Assembly (NCBI GenBank): GCA_004794785.1
Contig: SJOL01002263.1
Coordinates: 833,730-897,729, forward strand
Direction of reading: 5' to 3'
DNA length: 64,000 bases
From: Opisthorchis felineus
Lineage: Eukaryota; Platyhelminthes; Trematoda; Opisthorchiida; Opisthorchiidae
The notes under the pieces are model-generated. The model was not told the DNA's origin, did no database searches, and worked only from the letters and a program-made list of their open reading frames with translations. The stretch's first letter is position 1; each line of letters opens with the position of its first letter. The position numbers and the translations under genes were made by a program. Below, one piece after another: positions 34,398 through 48,750 of the stretch.

Positions 34398-37300
34398 ACA
34401 AATTCAAAGTCCATACGAACCGCTTATGACAGAATAACGCTGTCGTCACGCAGAAGTATTGTGAGCGTTTTAGCTGTTGTCAGGCTACATTCCCCAGGTC
34501 GATATCGACAACCTATGGGGCACTCTGCGGACAACTTGATCATATTTCATCATGTGACCTTTCCCAACGACATGTGACGTGACCGAAATTTTGACCGAGG
34601 TCGTAGGTCTACTGTTATCTCGGCATGACAAGTGCTCGCTCGTCTTCTTGCCAAGTTGTTATGTCATGCGCCTAACAAATTCTGATTTACAAAGGCAGAA
34701 TATTTTGGGGTTGGACCGCTATCTTGTCTTTAACGTTAACAACCAGCAGTGTTTTTGTTGTGAACCAAGGTCTTGGTGTTGCTGCCGGGAAATTTCTTTG
34801 ACTATGTCTGGCGGAAGTTTGCTTTTGTACGGTTGCCTTCTTTGTAACGGTCGTTACTGTTAGTTTACAAGGTCCCGGAACCACTCTGTTAGTTACGAAT
34901 CCGTTTGGGTAACCATTAGCACTTAGTTTGTTAGGATGTACTTCGATCCAGCTTCTTCGGTGTCATCAGAGCAAATCCGTCCAGCTCGGTTCGCTAAGTT
35001 GATTGTCTGAGTTCTCCTCTGTATGAATGACACAAAACTATAGAAGTTTCTGCCTGCCCACTCCATATGGGCTTTTTGTAAACAGATTTCTGTAACGAAG
35101 ACCGATATTCAATAAATAAAAAGGATTCGACTTCGATTGTGCGCTGAATGGTCGGATTGACTTGGTTAAAAGTTTGCAAGATGGGGGGGGAATTTTGAAA
35201 GACTTGTTGCGAGAATAAAACTGTCATCTAAGTAGCGTTCAAAAAACAGTGTTTTTTATCCCATCGTTCAATTTGTCGCCCATAAAAGTATCATTCAACA
35301 GGGGAACAAGCGGCGAAATCGTAGCAACTCTTTCGAGTTTTCCATAAAATATGTAGTTTAATAGATTGGTAGAAAGCTGCAGCTTTCCCTATACAGCACC
35401 TGCCGGCTGTTATTTTATGAGGTTATCGGAAATTCTGAGCTACGTAGTATGGTATCAAACTTCAGATTGAAAAGACCGACAGAGGCGCAAGATGGACGCT
35501 TATTGTGTACATTAAGGCCCCAAATGCGAAAGCACAAGTCGTCTGGCATGATGGCACCAAATTTAGCCTTTACTGTCCTAGTCAAACAAACAGTGTGGAC
35601 AACCAGCTACATCGCCGAATTACTGTAGGAACATGCAATCCATTTGCACGCTCATATGAACCGTGAAAGGAGTAGGTACACTTTTGGTGAGTGATGAACG
35701 CCTGGGCAAGAATTAGAGTAGCCATCAGTTCGTGCATTTCACCTAAATTTAAGCTGCGTGACCACCAAGCCAGCAGTAGGTGTTTTTGAGCTAATCAATT
35801 CATTCTCGTTGTGAACCTTTCTTGGTCTTTTGTAATTTCAGACTTGAAATTGCTGACTTGACAAAATGGCAGCAGGCCGTCACAGAGACATCTACGATAC
35901 TTGCATGGATGGACGGTGGCTCAGATGCACGCGTGGACAAATGTATACAAGTGTTCGATAGGCCTGTGCATTTATCAACATTTAACTAAGACAGACAGAA
36001 TCGTTCGAAACAGACCCGGTTTCATTCAGTCTATGAGAGGTTTCCTTTTTAAAATGCTTCCATTTCCGCTCACTGATTTGTTTGCTCCTGTAGTGACATC
36101 TGCACTGATTGCACATGAGGGTGGCTGGCTGAGCAGACATTGAACATCTCCTGGTAACACACCGTAGACGTTTTTGTTTGAGCCAGCTGTCTATGGACTT
36201 GACATTAGATAATGAGACAGCTTTCAGACCATAGAGCCATAGATCTATGAACTCACCGCAGACTTCCAATCAGGTAAGATGAGGAGTTTTGACAATAACT
36301 GAAGCCAATCAACCTAAGCTTAAAAAACCACTACGTGCATTCACCATCACACATGTGGGAAGATATTCATTTCTGAGTTTCACGTGGCTCTCAGGTATAC
36401 CAAACGATTGGGCCTTTCTTTTGTTACTTCAAAAGTCTGACGAAGGCCAAATCGACTTTTATCGGTTTTGTCTGGCTCACACATGTTTGTACATGACATA
36501 TGTGGACGAAGTTATGTTTGTCCATTTTGTCTTGTTCGCAGCAGTACCACAGATATTTCCGCGGTTTATCTGGCGCAACCATCTTACTAAACCTTTTATA
36601 TGTACAGAACGGGTGTTGGGCAAACATCACCAGCCTCATTTCAAAAACTGTTCATTTTTTGAAACCGTTCGGGTTTTTTTCGGTTACTCAATCTTACATA
36701 TTCCTGTCTTGCATGTTAGACGGTTCAAAAATTTGATTCGGCTTCGTTCTACAGACAGACCAGTGTTTAATTAGAACTTCCAGGAGGAACTGTTCAGCAG
36801 AAACCCTTTAGACACATTATTGTGAAATGTTTCAAGGCAACAACCAAACCGCGTCAAGTGTTAGCTAACAACGGCTCACTTCACGAAAGCTTCATTTTTT
36901 TACTGCAGAAATTACTTGTCTACCTCAATCACACTTGATGCAAGTCGAACTTGCTTTCGTTGAAAAAAAAATTCCCTATAAAAGCACACTCAAAGCACGT
37001 GGAACGCTATCTCACAGTCAAACAAAGTGGCATTTTATCTACCACGGAAAACAACATTTATCCAGTTTACCTTAATTTCTGCGAGACAAGGGGATATTGT
37101 AGTCAAATGAACCAGCCCGCTCTGCGTCTTTTCAATTTGGTTGTCCGACAGACTTGGATTAACATAGTGCTTGATTGTGAAGGCATAGGTGTAAACATTT
37201 CCAGCGGAGAGATTCACAAAGCTCGCTTTTCCTAAGGCAACAGAGGAAGAAATAGAAACTGTTTTAACCCTAGCTCGTACACCATGAGGAAAAAATATGT

Positions 37301-40127
37301 TTGTTAACCTTTACGTTTCCAACGATTTTGTCCAACATCACCGGTGCCAAAGTGTTAGGCAGAAATGAAAAATCTAGGCTGTGAACATCATGACATAAAA
37401 ATAAAATTCTGCTTACTAATATTTCTTCCAAGCGATTTTCCCCCTATTCAATAAGTGAATCATCACTCGTTTTAAAAAATCATCAGGCGTAGGTCAGTTG
37501 ATTGTTTACGGATTACTACAGGTAACTAGGATGAAAACTCTGCTAAAACATTTCGCCTTCTAAAAGTAAAGTAGGTTTGATGTTTAATTCAGAACAGAGC
37601 TACGTAGGAAAATTCGATCCCACCAAATACACTACCCTCACATCAAGATACTACGTGAGTGTATTGGTGTTGTAGTAACCCCTAAGCTCTTACTCAGTGT
37701 TCCACAACTGGACGTAGGGCACAACCGTGCACTTCAATTAATACAGATTAAGCCGGCTAAACAGCAGAAGGTGGATAGAAACTCTGGTACGTTACTGGAT
37801 TCAGCTTGCAACCGGCTCAGGATGGCGAACTAGATAAGATAATGGGCCAAAATTTCGATGACCTGCCATTAGGCGCCCTCCAGAAGACTTATTGTTCCCA
37901 TCCTTAAAATCCACCAACATCTTTTTAGCAACTTTAGTTTGAAGGAATGCCTCTCCTGGAACGGAAACACTTGAAGCTCATTAAGTGCTAGTTGCTCAGT
38001 TCTACGTCACTGAAACTTACCCACATAGTATAAGACAGCCCCTCATTGACCATGAACTAAACAAATATTGCGCGTATCAACCTTGTTCGGCGACTTACCC
38101 ACTTTCTGAAGGGGATCTTCGGTTCATAAGGGGAAATAAGCACTAGTTCCTTTGATGCCGGCTTCCTGGAAGGTGTACAAATTCATACTCAAAACTGGTA
38201 ATGACATATATGTTTCATTTTCCGTCGATGTGGAGTTCGGATGTTCAAGGGATTTTCAAACTCTGGCATGAAACCTGAGGCGTTCCACGCACACACCTGA
38301 CACCAAGTCACGTGCACCTATCCGCAGGGGCACTGAGATTCCCATCAGGTCATCGTGAGAACTTCCGGAGGATCAAACCACGAGCACGACAAAGCTCTGA
38401 CAAATATTTTAACATTGTCATCCAGTTTTCTTGAACAGTTAAGAGATACCATAAGATTGAAGGAATGACAATATAGCAGAATATTTCGCATTGCATAAAG
38501 TCATTGTTTGCTCTAAGCAACTCTTGAAATCATCAGCCCGTTACTGAATCAGAATGCCTGGTGACATAGACTGGTATAATGTGGTTGGAAGATTAGCTGA
38601 TAGGTTTGAACACCACGTTGAATGTAAAATCTCTCAGCTGTTAACTTCTTAAAACAACCATATGACTACTGGTGCTTTATCAGTATTTTTTTTGTCTGGA
38701 TAGTCATCAGTCCTTAAGAAGGGTTGATAAATTACAAGTCATTGGCTTGGTGTGGAGATGATGCTTCGGGGTCACGGACACTTTTGCCTAAATTTGTTTT
38801 CATTGAATAGACGCAGATTAACTGAATATCTGGCTTCCTGGCAAACAGTTCCAGACGCATACCCTCCGGGGGCTTCCACCGATCCCACAAAACGTTCTAA
38901 CCATTCAACACCATTCAGCTTGGTGTCTAAAAAACCAGAAGCTCATTTGAAACAAGCTTCACTTATTATTGGAACTTAGTGTTGAATGGAATTTGTATAT
39001 TTGTTTTTATGTCCCATTCAGTATGCTTCCCGGAAGTAGTCGCTCCTTGAACTGGAGTTACCACGGGGATCCAACATAGGTGCTCACCAGCAATGGCTTC
39101 ATTTTTACCCCGCTTCCGCCAGAAACTGGACTTTTAGATGGGATAAAAGTGTGAAGGTTTTGTCCACGAATTTTTCCAAGGGTTTTTTATCTTCCTGGAG
39201 TATAGCACGCAAAAATTACGTAAACCGACTTCAGCATTAGTACCTTTCCGTCGTTTTTTGAATTATAAAAGACCACTCGGTGGCACTCGATAGCTGTACT
39301 GGGGAAATTATTCCGAACTTACTTTCCCAATGCGCTCCATCAAAAGTGAAACATTTTGGCGTAGCCAAAGTCATTTCTCTTCCAATTTGTAGCTGTTAAT
39401 CCTTAGGTACTTCTCAATGTCCTGTCGCATTTCTTGTCCGTTGTCAATGTGAATGTATGCAAATGAGTTTTTCCTCTTCAAAGTCTTCCGTCTAAGCAAT
39501 GAATTGCATTCAGTCCTTCCTGTCTTCGAAGGCACGTTATCCCCTTTTTTCCAGAAATAGACGTCGGCTGAGAACTATATTTCTTTCGTTTCCAGGTCCG
39601 GAAATATATGAAAAACTCATTCATTTGGGGCTTGTGTACAATTAGATTCAAATTTCTCTGATTGCACACGTAATGTTTATGTTATTTCAATGTCATCAAC
39701 TCGCTTTTCTAAAGTCATTACAGATAAATTTCTGATCATCGGCAAAGTACGGTCGAGAGAGGGATTTTCAGCATTCTCGAGCTGCTAAACCGAAGTTTTC
39801 TTGTAGGTAATTCGTTTCGGCACAAGTTCGACTTTCCAGCACATTATCCACAAAGAAAGGGTTGTAATCGGGACTAAAATGTCTTTTCCATAAATTTTCG
39901 TAAATCGATTGCAGTTGCAACATTGAATCTTCATCACATGTCCGTCTCAAGAATATGAATGTAGTCAGCAACAGTCTTTAAGTAGCGCAGAGTGAAACTT
40001 CTGTCTGAGAAATTGTGACTGGAGGAGGCAGTCAACACGTGACTAGGCAATATGACGTCTTTGACTAAAGGATAAGTGACGCTACATCCTGTAAAAAAAT
40101 TTTCTTTAATAGCACTGCTAATCAGCC
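34398..40127. other. No recognised gene
   Basis: The longest frame of the whole window, 161 codons at 36289-36774 on the plus strand, lies here. It overlaps open minus-strand frames, is rich in Phe, His and Leu, and shows no family motif. A segment near 35982-36269 (minus) looks like old repeat. I see no exon pair, RNA or named element. Confidence 0.35.
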
Positions 40128-40262
40128 GCTAGTGGCCGAAGGGTTAAGTGTTTAAACTAGTAGCTGGGAGGTTGCGATTTCGAAACCTCCTGGGATTTCG
40201 TGAGATACTCACTGCTGATATCTCTGAATAAGGACGAAACAGCTGTGCACCGTACCTTGGCT
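40128..40262 (+). repeat. tRNA-derived SINE (Ser/Leu-type head)
   Basis: It carries an A box AGTGGCCGAAGGGTTAAGTG of class-II tRNA type and a worn B box GGTTGCGATTTCGAAACCTC. A tail follows that contains ATAAGGACGAAACAGCTGT. Similar tail wording (AATAAGGGTGAAACAGCTTC) occurs at 34028, so the tail is a shared SINE module. Confidence 0.55.
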
Positions 40263-42574
40263 TTTCAACATAGATTGGCTTTACTTGCAGAATGTACTTC
40301 CCACTGAAAATTTCCAGATCTCTTTACGCCATCAGCGAAGATAGATGTCTTCAAGTAGCTGACTATCACACACAGGCATGTCACCCGCGGCCACAAACAC
40401 TTGCATTCAAAGTTTTACCGAATATTGACTTTGTGTTTACTCATTGCATAGATCTAGTTTATTACCTCCTCTTCGTCCAAACTGGACCCGACACCTCACG
40501 GCTTTGTAGAAATCTACGTCTCATGTAGGTATCCCGTGAATAACGTGTTCATACTACCGTTCATTCTAGGATTAGTTCATTACCATAATCGAATAAGAGA
40601 GCAATAGTTTTCGGTAATGCAACAGTCACTCTGCCGTACGCAAAGACCTAGTGCCCATGAATGTGATAAAATGTCAGACTCAGGTAGTGATACAGATAGC
40701 CTCCCATTCTACTGATGTGCGATTTTACCTACCTGCTGAAATCTGAAAGGGCTCATGTGCAGACACCCATTTGAAGAATATGGTAAATTTGGTATTTATC
40801 TGGGATTCAGTTGAGTTGCCTGCTAACAGTAATTGAATTTTCAAATCATTTGACTTTGCCATTGGCGTAGAATTTTGGGTTCAAGTGGAACAAGCTGTTG
40901 ACGGCTTCTCTGGCACTGCAACTACATGATTGCCACGAATAAGGATGACACCGGTCGTAAGTTATTAAAACGTTTTCGGAAAATTACTTGCAGTTAGCTC
41001 CAAAATGAAAGGAGAAAGCTATAGAATAAGCCTTTGTCAATTAACCTTTAAAAATCTACTGTTGGATCTAAAGCTTCCCCTCTGTTTAAAAGCGGCCAGT
41101 TTTTTGTGGATTTCAGGTAAGAAGTGATGAGAAAACAAAGGTTAACCCGCAAATGTGAAGAGGTTTTCTGTAAGAGGTTGGGTTACTGTAACAAACTAGT
41201 TTTACCCCCTTTCGTATTCATGGATATAGATTTGTGCCTCATGCGGAATATAGTGGAATGCAATTACCCACAAGTACTGTATTGCTGAGACTTGTATGGA
41301 ATGCCTTGGAAATAAAGTTTACCAGATTTAGCCTATGTATATTGCCATGTGAAACCAACGTAGACGTAAAACGATTTACCACCCACAACAAAAGATAAAC
41401 GCTGTTTGCCTTAACAATAGTTACCGTCTAGAGCCTCGCCCTGCCGAACGTAATGAAATTAAAACAGTGCGACAAAATCCGAAAAAAATTCAGACACTTT
41501 TAACTGCGAGACTGGTCTTTTTCCCTCCGACCAAATCTGGTTAGTAGCTTAAAAACTTTTTAGAGGATTTCGCCCACTTGGTGTAACGGGAACAAGACTA
41601 TAAACAACCTTCATAGGTGGTTGATTTAAACGACAACAAAGAGCTTTGGTTTTTCATTACGTTTGCCATCCGAAAGAAATAAAAATCTCAGCTTGTTACA
41701 AGAGAGGAATGCTACTCATAATCGTGCTCTTGTTTTAACGGTACCGTACAACAGACCGCATACTAATGAGCATACAAATCACATTTGCCTTTTCAGTCAG
41801 TTTGGCTTTGTGTGCAACACCAACTTTCGTTGATTTTCTCACAACACATGCCCAACGATTTTTATATCTTAGAAAGCTTAAGAACCAAACGACTTTATAA
41901 AGCTCTCTTTACTAATGGTTCGCAAGCAAACAACCGCGAAAATAAAAACTGCACTTACCAGAGCAATGTTGCGCGCACGGCGTTTCACTGGTTGCGACTG
42001 TCCTTTGAACTGAAAAAAAGATAACTGATGATTTAATCCAGTACGAAAGAGTTGTCTGTCATGTATATCAATTAGTGCCGTTTTCTGACAAGCGGATCAC
42101 GCGTTCAATTTGAAATATATGCTAACTAGGCAGGCTTCATTTTAGGTAAACCATAGAATCCAGTGCCCTTACTACATTGGTTTCGACGATCAGATGTGTG
42201 CTTTATCCAAAGCCGAAGTTCCTCTTGGAATACAAGCACGGGTTTTAGGCCTTTAGGATCCCGTCATTATCAGTTCTGGATTAGTTTTATAGGAGTCTGA
42301 GAACTGTGATAAAAGCCGCATTTTAAACATCGATGAGTCAGACCTGCACAAACTCTTCCTCAAACTTCCAAAGAAACGATGGCTCCAATAGATATTAGCT
42401 TTATCTGGTGAATGATATGAATAGCTTTAGTAAAATCTTAAGTTAACTCTACTTTGGTCGAGAAGCCATTCAGTACTCTTTTAGCAACACATGCGTGATG
42501 TGTTTTCCATCGCCACTTGTTCTCTATTAAGGAGAACAATCTGATTTATTGTTGTTCAACGCAAACGTCAGTTC
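40263..42574. other. No recognised gene
   Basis: Only short frames are present. A tail-like AATAAGGATGACACCGG at about 40938 may be another SINE remnant. Confidence 0.35.
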
Positions 42575-42640
42575 AGACAAGGGGTTTCAATCTAGAACCC
42601 CCAGGCTCAGTGTATGATACCAATACAAACTAACGGGCAG
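42575..42640 (-). repeat. Possible tRNA-like SINE head, minus strand
   Basis: On the minus strand GGGGGTTCTAGATTGAAACC resembles a B box flanked by pairing C and G runs. An A-box-like TTTGTATTGGTATC lies 30 bases before it. The similarity is partial. Confidence 0.3.
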
Positions 42641-45600
42641 GTTCACTAAAAGTGAACTCGAATCGCGGTTCACTATCAGCAGGAAGATAGGTACACACAA
42701 ACGTATAAGCTGTCCGATGATGCAAAATCTGTATCTGGTATTGCGTTTCTGGCGACCTCTTTAGTAAAGGCTCCCGGCATCATGTGTGAAAACGAACGCC
42801 CAACTGGGGCATACCAACAGGTCATCCGTATGAGTGGCTCGGCAGTTTTGTCACACACTAGAGTTGTGTATATTTTTGTGTACGGCAATAATTCTCTGGG
42901 AAAATGAGTGGGTACGATGTGAACATACATTTGTTTGCACTCCTAGAAGCGAAGTATTTTGGTCTACGACTAATGATACTAAGTGAATGAGTGGGTGTCA
43001 AGAAACCCTTTATGCTGAACCAAGCCTCCAAAGCCCCAACTTTATACTGGTTTTCTCAAACATTACCTTACATGGGAACCCAACTACGATATCATCTTTT
43101 TTCACCATTCCTATAGACATCAACTTATGATCGGTTTGCACCTTCAGGTATATAAATGGTATATAAATATGGAATATTTTACAGTCCACGTAGCAGTTGC
43201 GATCGCGCAAGCCTTCGTACATAGTCCACACCACCCCGCATGCTGTTCGTTTATGTGTGAGCAGGAAATCTCTAGCAGTATGGATGCATTTTACCTCGCG
43301 TAACCAACTTCGTTGGAAAGGTTTGTTCATTCGCGCAAAAAATATGCTGGAAAATTATGCTCGGAGACGTTTGTAGTTTAATAGCTGAGATAATGTTGTA
43401 CGAAAAAGAGTGCACAAATCCGTCAGCGACCAATTAACTCACTGTGGATTACTCTGAGTAAACTTCACAAACGGTTAAGAGATCCGCGATTAGGTCTGCC
43501 TAGACGCAGACCGCATGGAACTTCGAGGCGTTTAAGTTTTGATGAAGAAGTTTCCTTAATGGTTTGGCTTCCACCAATAAATATTGCACTAGCTGCCACA
43601 TTAGTGGACCGGTTGTGATCCTCTATTTTCAAATTGGTCATAGTCATTGTAAGTCGTCGGAGGTCTGAGGGACGTAATAGTTAGAGGAGGTTTACTCCTA
43701 ATATCATGATAAATTTTTCATTCGAAGCAACACAATGTGTCTAGGACGAACGCACTACGAGTACACTTTGCTTATCTAGGCTGCCGTTGACTCACTTCAT
43801 CTAGAAATGCATTCCTTTGGCTGTCTGACTTAGCAAAGAATTTGCATGTTTAAATCACCCCAAACCATGCATGCTATGCTGATAAAACTGTGATAATCTT
43901 GCCTTAGTTCGGTACACTATGAGCCCGTGATTCTCTATTTTTTTATATACAAGAAACATTTTTCTCTAAACGTATTTTTAATGTGATTTGAGGACTAGTT
44001 GCTGTTAGCTGGGAAGACAAAAGATCTTCCGTCTTTTGGTCTGCGTCTACTGAAAACCTACATCACCCACACAGACGGCATTAAAACGTTGACGGAGTAT
44101 AATGTGAGTCACACGGTTCGTCGCGTACGTTAGGCGGATTGCCCAAAGTGAGTTATCCTGTCAAAATAACTGCTGCAAGATCTGCAACGTTACGTACAAA
44201 GACAAGTACAGTTGATACGAGACATTTATATCTTTTTTCTTGGGTTCAGGAAACGAGACAATACTTTTCCGTTGTGAATACCGAGAGCAAGCACGTTACA
44301 CACAGAATAGACTGGACAATACAATCAACAGGAAGTATTTTTCATTATATTAGGTGACGCTCTATGGTATGTTACTATCCCCATATTTCTGAACTGATGA
44401 GAAATAACAAGCTATGGGTCTAAGAATTAATTGTGCTTTAAAAAACGTGGTCTGCAACAAAAGGATAGGTCTAATAATTCCTCTACATCCACCGGAACAG
44501 CTAGTCAGGTTCCATAAATAGCCAAATACCTAATACCTCTCCGGAGTTGATGCCTCTTAGTAAAAATTTAGTTCCGAGATTAGATCAGCTGCAGCCCTTT
44601 TAGAGGTTTTAGAGGTGACCTGAATCCCAGCTGAATCTATCTTTTATGATGTCCTCCAAATGAATGTGCTGTACAAAGGCCGCCTCATTTTTCAGTTGGT
44701 ATGATATCATAAAACAGATTCAGCTTGTATTCAGTTGAGTCCCCCGTTAAAACCAAATCACTGTGCAAATGGGTGTATTGCGCAACATTTGTGCAACTTG
44801 GGTTCCGGTAAAACAAAAGGCCCACAAGAACTCGGAGATAGCCCCAGGAAGGACGAAGCGGGTAATGACTGTCGAAGAGTGTTCAGCAACCTTGTGCTTA
44901 TTCTTCTTCGCTGTCACCTCTTTATTCTGAACCGATTGTTGACGAGACAACTACGACAAATCGGCTCCCTCTATCCAAAGCCTTTACGGTGTTGATTATT
45001 GCGAAAATACTGATTCTGGTGAGCCGTGTCGTAGTTTGTATGTGGTAGATGACTAAATGCAGAAGTACACCACACCGTTCATTTCCAAATATTTTGATTT
45101 CTCAATCGCTATAAACATTTTGCCCTGCTTAAAAATCGAAACGGACTTTGCAGCTGTTCTATCCTTAGTGGAAACACTTCGTGCTTTGCGTCTCACAAAC
45201 AAACAGTGGACGTCCTGTTGCTAGTTGAGCACCAGAAATTTCGGCCAGGAATCGCTGATCAAAATCGTGACTGATTTGAACTTGGACGCGATGTAGCGCT
45301 CTCAATCTTCACTGATCCCGACCATAACATTACTAACCAATACGAGTTGAAACCCCTTGAGTTGCACACTACCGACAATTTCCCACAATATTTACGGCCG
45401 TACAATGCGTTTCAGCACTTTGTAGCAATTCACAGGGTGAAATTTCCATTTAAACCCCTCATTACTTAGAATCCTTGTGCATTCTGCTCAAAACGGAACA
45501 ATTCCCACAAGTCGAGAAGTTATCACCCGAGTAGTGAGACAACCCAGACCGCTAGAACAGAACTGAGTGAATGAAAGATTCCTTCGCTATCTTCTGTTGG

Positions 45601-48600
45601 AGTTTAAGGCGACCACACTGTTTCTCAGTCTCTTGTGACCAAAATGTATCGCACTCAGCTAGCCACCAGACATTGGTGAGCCTGATCTTTATAGAGGACG
45701 CATACTGCTATTTCCCGAAAGAAAGATGACAGAATTTTCCACAGGCGTCTGAAATAAACAGATTTCACTGAAAGGATGGAGTCCGTTAGGTAATTTCAGG
45801 ATCTTATCACCACACACTAACAATAGCTACAAAATCAATGCTTAATAATTAATTGTTGAGTGCTTTAACGAAAAGGCAATATATATCTCAAAAGATCTGG
45901 GGAAGAAACTTCGTGTATGCCTAATTTTGACGAAAAGCTAAGAGGTCGACAGAGAATAAGGCATGTCATTCAATAGTGAAAAGCTCCAGCCTAAGCATAG
46001 TAAACTATTCTTGCTGTCCTTTGGATAAGAATATATATCTGACACCTGGCGTTGTTTCCTCAACCACCGCCCAGAACAAAAACCAGGAAGTTGCGTTGCG
46101 TTTCAACGGTGGCAGCCAAGTAACGAAGCATTGATCGAGATTTTGTTTTCTGAGTAAAGGTGGTTTATAAGGAAAGGCCAAGAAGTACTGTACAACTGTT
46201 CCACTCCCGGTGGGAATCTTCAGTAGTGCGCTAACCACGAATTTCTGGAGAGACTGAGACCCGCTACCTCCTGGACAATAGTAGAAGACTAAATAAAAAA
46301 TGAACAAGTGTTGAGTACACTTCCTAGAAGAATGAAAAATGTCACTTTCAGGGTTGCTACAAAAGTAGTAGCTTCCGAGATGCCATTCCGGCCTAGTAAA
46401 CTCTTTACGATCATTCCGTGGCCAAGACCTAGTCGCTGTAACCGTATTTCTTGTCCATGAATTCTATCTACCTCTGGTATAAAGCCGGGTAGTCTTTGAG
46501 TTTTATTGTAAACCTCGATGAATGCCAGGTCTGCTACACTGAAGAGTCCCGTTCAGATGCTTCTGCTGTCTGTCTGTTTCGGAATCCACACCGGTATGGA
46601 TGAAATGGCCTAGTAATACGGAGGAAAACTTCCTACAGAAGATGATCCGGTGGGCCTGATGCAGTTGCTTGGAGGAGCATACATTCTAAGACCAACAAAC
46701 GGGGGATAATTCCCCGCGCTTGTCCGGCTCTTTTTGTTGTTTTATACATGCTTCAACATGTTCACGTACTTCCACTTTTAGAATAACAACGCATCAAGAC
46801 GTCTCAAACCCTTGACTGCACTGTTACAATGAGGGTTGCCTTCCTTTTGCCTTACTCTAGGCAAGTAATCGACCTTGAATCGGTGAGGAAAACTTATGTA
46901 CAATCATTCTAGTGTTTGTGATTGCAAAGGTAATACTCGAATTAGGTGATGTGAGGGCAAACGTGATCGATCAATTCATTGATCTATCAACCTTTTGCTC
47001 TGTCAGGAAATGAGGTTCACACATGGCAGTATGAGAACTGGACACTGGACATTCACAGGTGACTCGCAGTCCTCAGCGGCTCAGATTCTCATCCTCTTCA
47101 GTACTACTCTCATTTCCGGTGTTCTGTCAAAGGCCTCACTGGGTGTCGTTTTGCACCAAGTAGTATGTATAAATCCTAAGTGAACCGAACCACACTTGGG
47201 GGAAGATATCTAAGTGATGGCTTTACCGCGAAATTATCCTCATAGTTTCGTTGGTTAATCAGTCCTCTCTGTCTATACAATCTAACGCAAACAACCGTAA
47301 CAAACGTTCTGCAAAACTTACCAATCAGTGATATGAACAGAAGTAAGCTCAATATTATCACCATCCTAGGGAAGCATAGTAAATTCGGCACGTGCTAACA
47401 GTATAAGCTCCTCACTGATTAGCTGCTAAGAGCTCGCTCTTGATCCGCAGACTGGTACATACGTGCTTCGGATGGTTCTTTGTAGTCGGAACGGGACTAG
47501 TCGAATGATACGGTAACTGCAAGTACCGTAATGTAAACTTAAACTTATGAAGGTCAATCGTCCCACATGTTAGTCTATTACCTAGGTGTGAAGCCTGGTT
47601 GGTGAATAGACAGGCACCAGCAGCATCTGGCAGTCTAAGAGAAGTTCGGTTATTTGTTTGTTAACAGTATAAGACGTCAAAATCTAGTCTAACATATACA
47701 ATTCGCGGTATCTGAAGTTTTGTTCGATAGAAACGTAAGCAGTGAGCCGCTTCGAATGTGTTTATACGTAGGTACCGATGGCATCCTTTGCGCCTAATTG
47801 AATTTTCAGAACAAGGGTAGAATAATATAAATGGGATGAATTTCATCGGCCTTAGTGTTCCAGTATGTGGTGCCCCTTCAGTGAAGATTCCTCCTGGGAA
47901 TGGCCACTACGGAGGATGGTCGATCCTCGAGGTGATCGCACACAGTTTGTTGGCTGGTGGGTTATGCTATCGTGGACTATCCAGTCTCTCTTAGAGGGAG
48001 ATTACTTTACCCGTTCGGATTGTTAGAAGCACACTTTCCCATGGGGGTTTTGCTTGAATTTCGATCTTGCAAAGTAACCCCTAAAACGTCACAAATTAAG
48101 CCATTTTCGGTCAGATTGGTGCTCTGGTGTATGTTGGAACTGACTGGATGGGGCAACGTGTTACCAGTCAACCATATTGATGAACATTAATGCAATTGTA
48201 ACTCGCTGAGTGATAATCCACATTTGGCATCCTCATATATTTGCAAATGCCTATTTGAAACATACCGTGGTGATCGCAGAATCTCTAGTAGATTGTTTTT
48301 TAAAAGTATCCTGTTTAATTAAGGTAATTTAATACAAGAAGTAATGGAGTAAGGCAAGATGTATGAACATGGGACACACAAAACCATGTGGAAAGTTTTG
48401 TAAAAACACGGTGCATGGCTCCTAAAAAGTCCCGTGAACGGATGCCTGTCGAAGAGCCGTTGATTCACTGCTTTGCCTTTCGACCCAGATTCCTCAGCAT
48501 CTTTGCGCATCCAAATTATTCACGCAGGCCTAGTATCTCCATCGTTTAATACCGGTGCATGGCGAATATAAATGTGCTATTGGTATAGGACAGAAATAGG

Positions 48601-48689
48601 CTTTAGAAACCTTAACTTTGAACACAAAGGCATGCAATTTAGACTAAAAGACAGAGTTCTTGAACTGCGAGCGAATCCAATACCTCTCA
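42641..48689. other. No recognised gene
   Basis: I see several 60-106 codon frames on both strands (for example 43010-43330 and 46005-46307, minus) without family motifs, consistent splice borders or repeat identity. No RNA gene was seen. Confidence 0.35.
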
Positions 48690-48750
48690 ATTGATAAAGA
48701 ACTCGCCCAGTAACCGGAAGTTCGCAGCTTCGAGTCCGGCCCAAGGACTT
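48690..48750 (+). repeat. Possible tRNA-like SINE head
   Basis: CGCCCAGTAACCGGAAGTTC is followed by GCAGCTTCGAGTCCGGCC. The second part resembles a B box (GGTTCGAGTCC). The A box is weak. Confidence 0.3.

Noticed and set aside
36289..36774. Longest open frame in the window (161 codons)
   Set aside because: It overlaps other open frames on both strands, is rich in Phe, His and Leu with no motif, and has no homologue I recognise.
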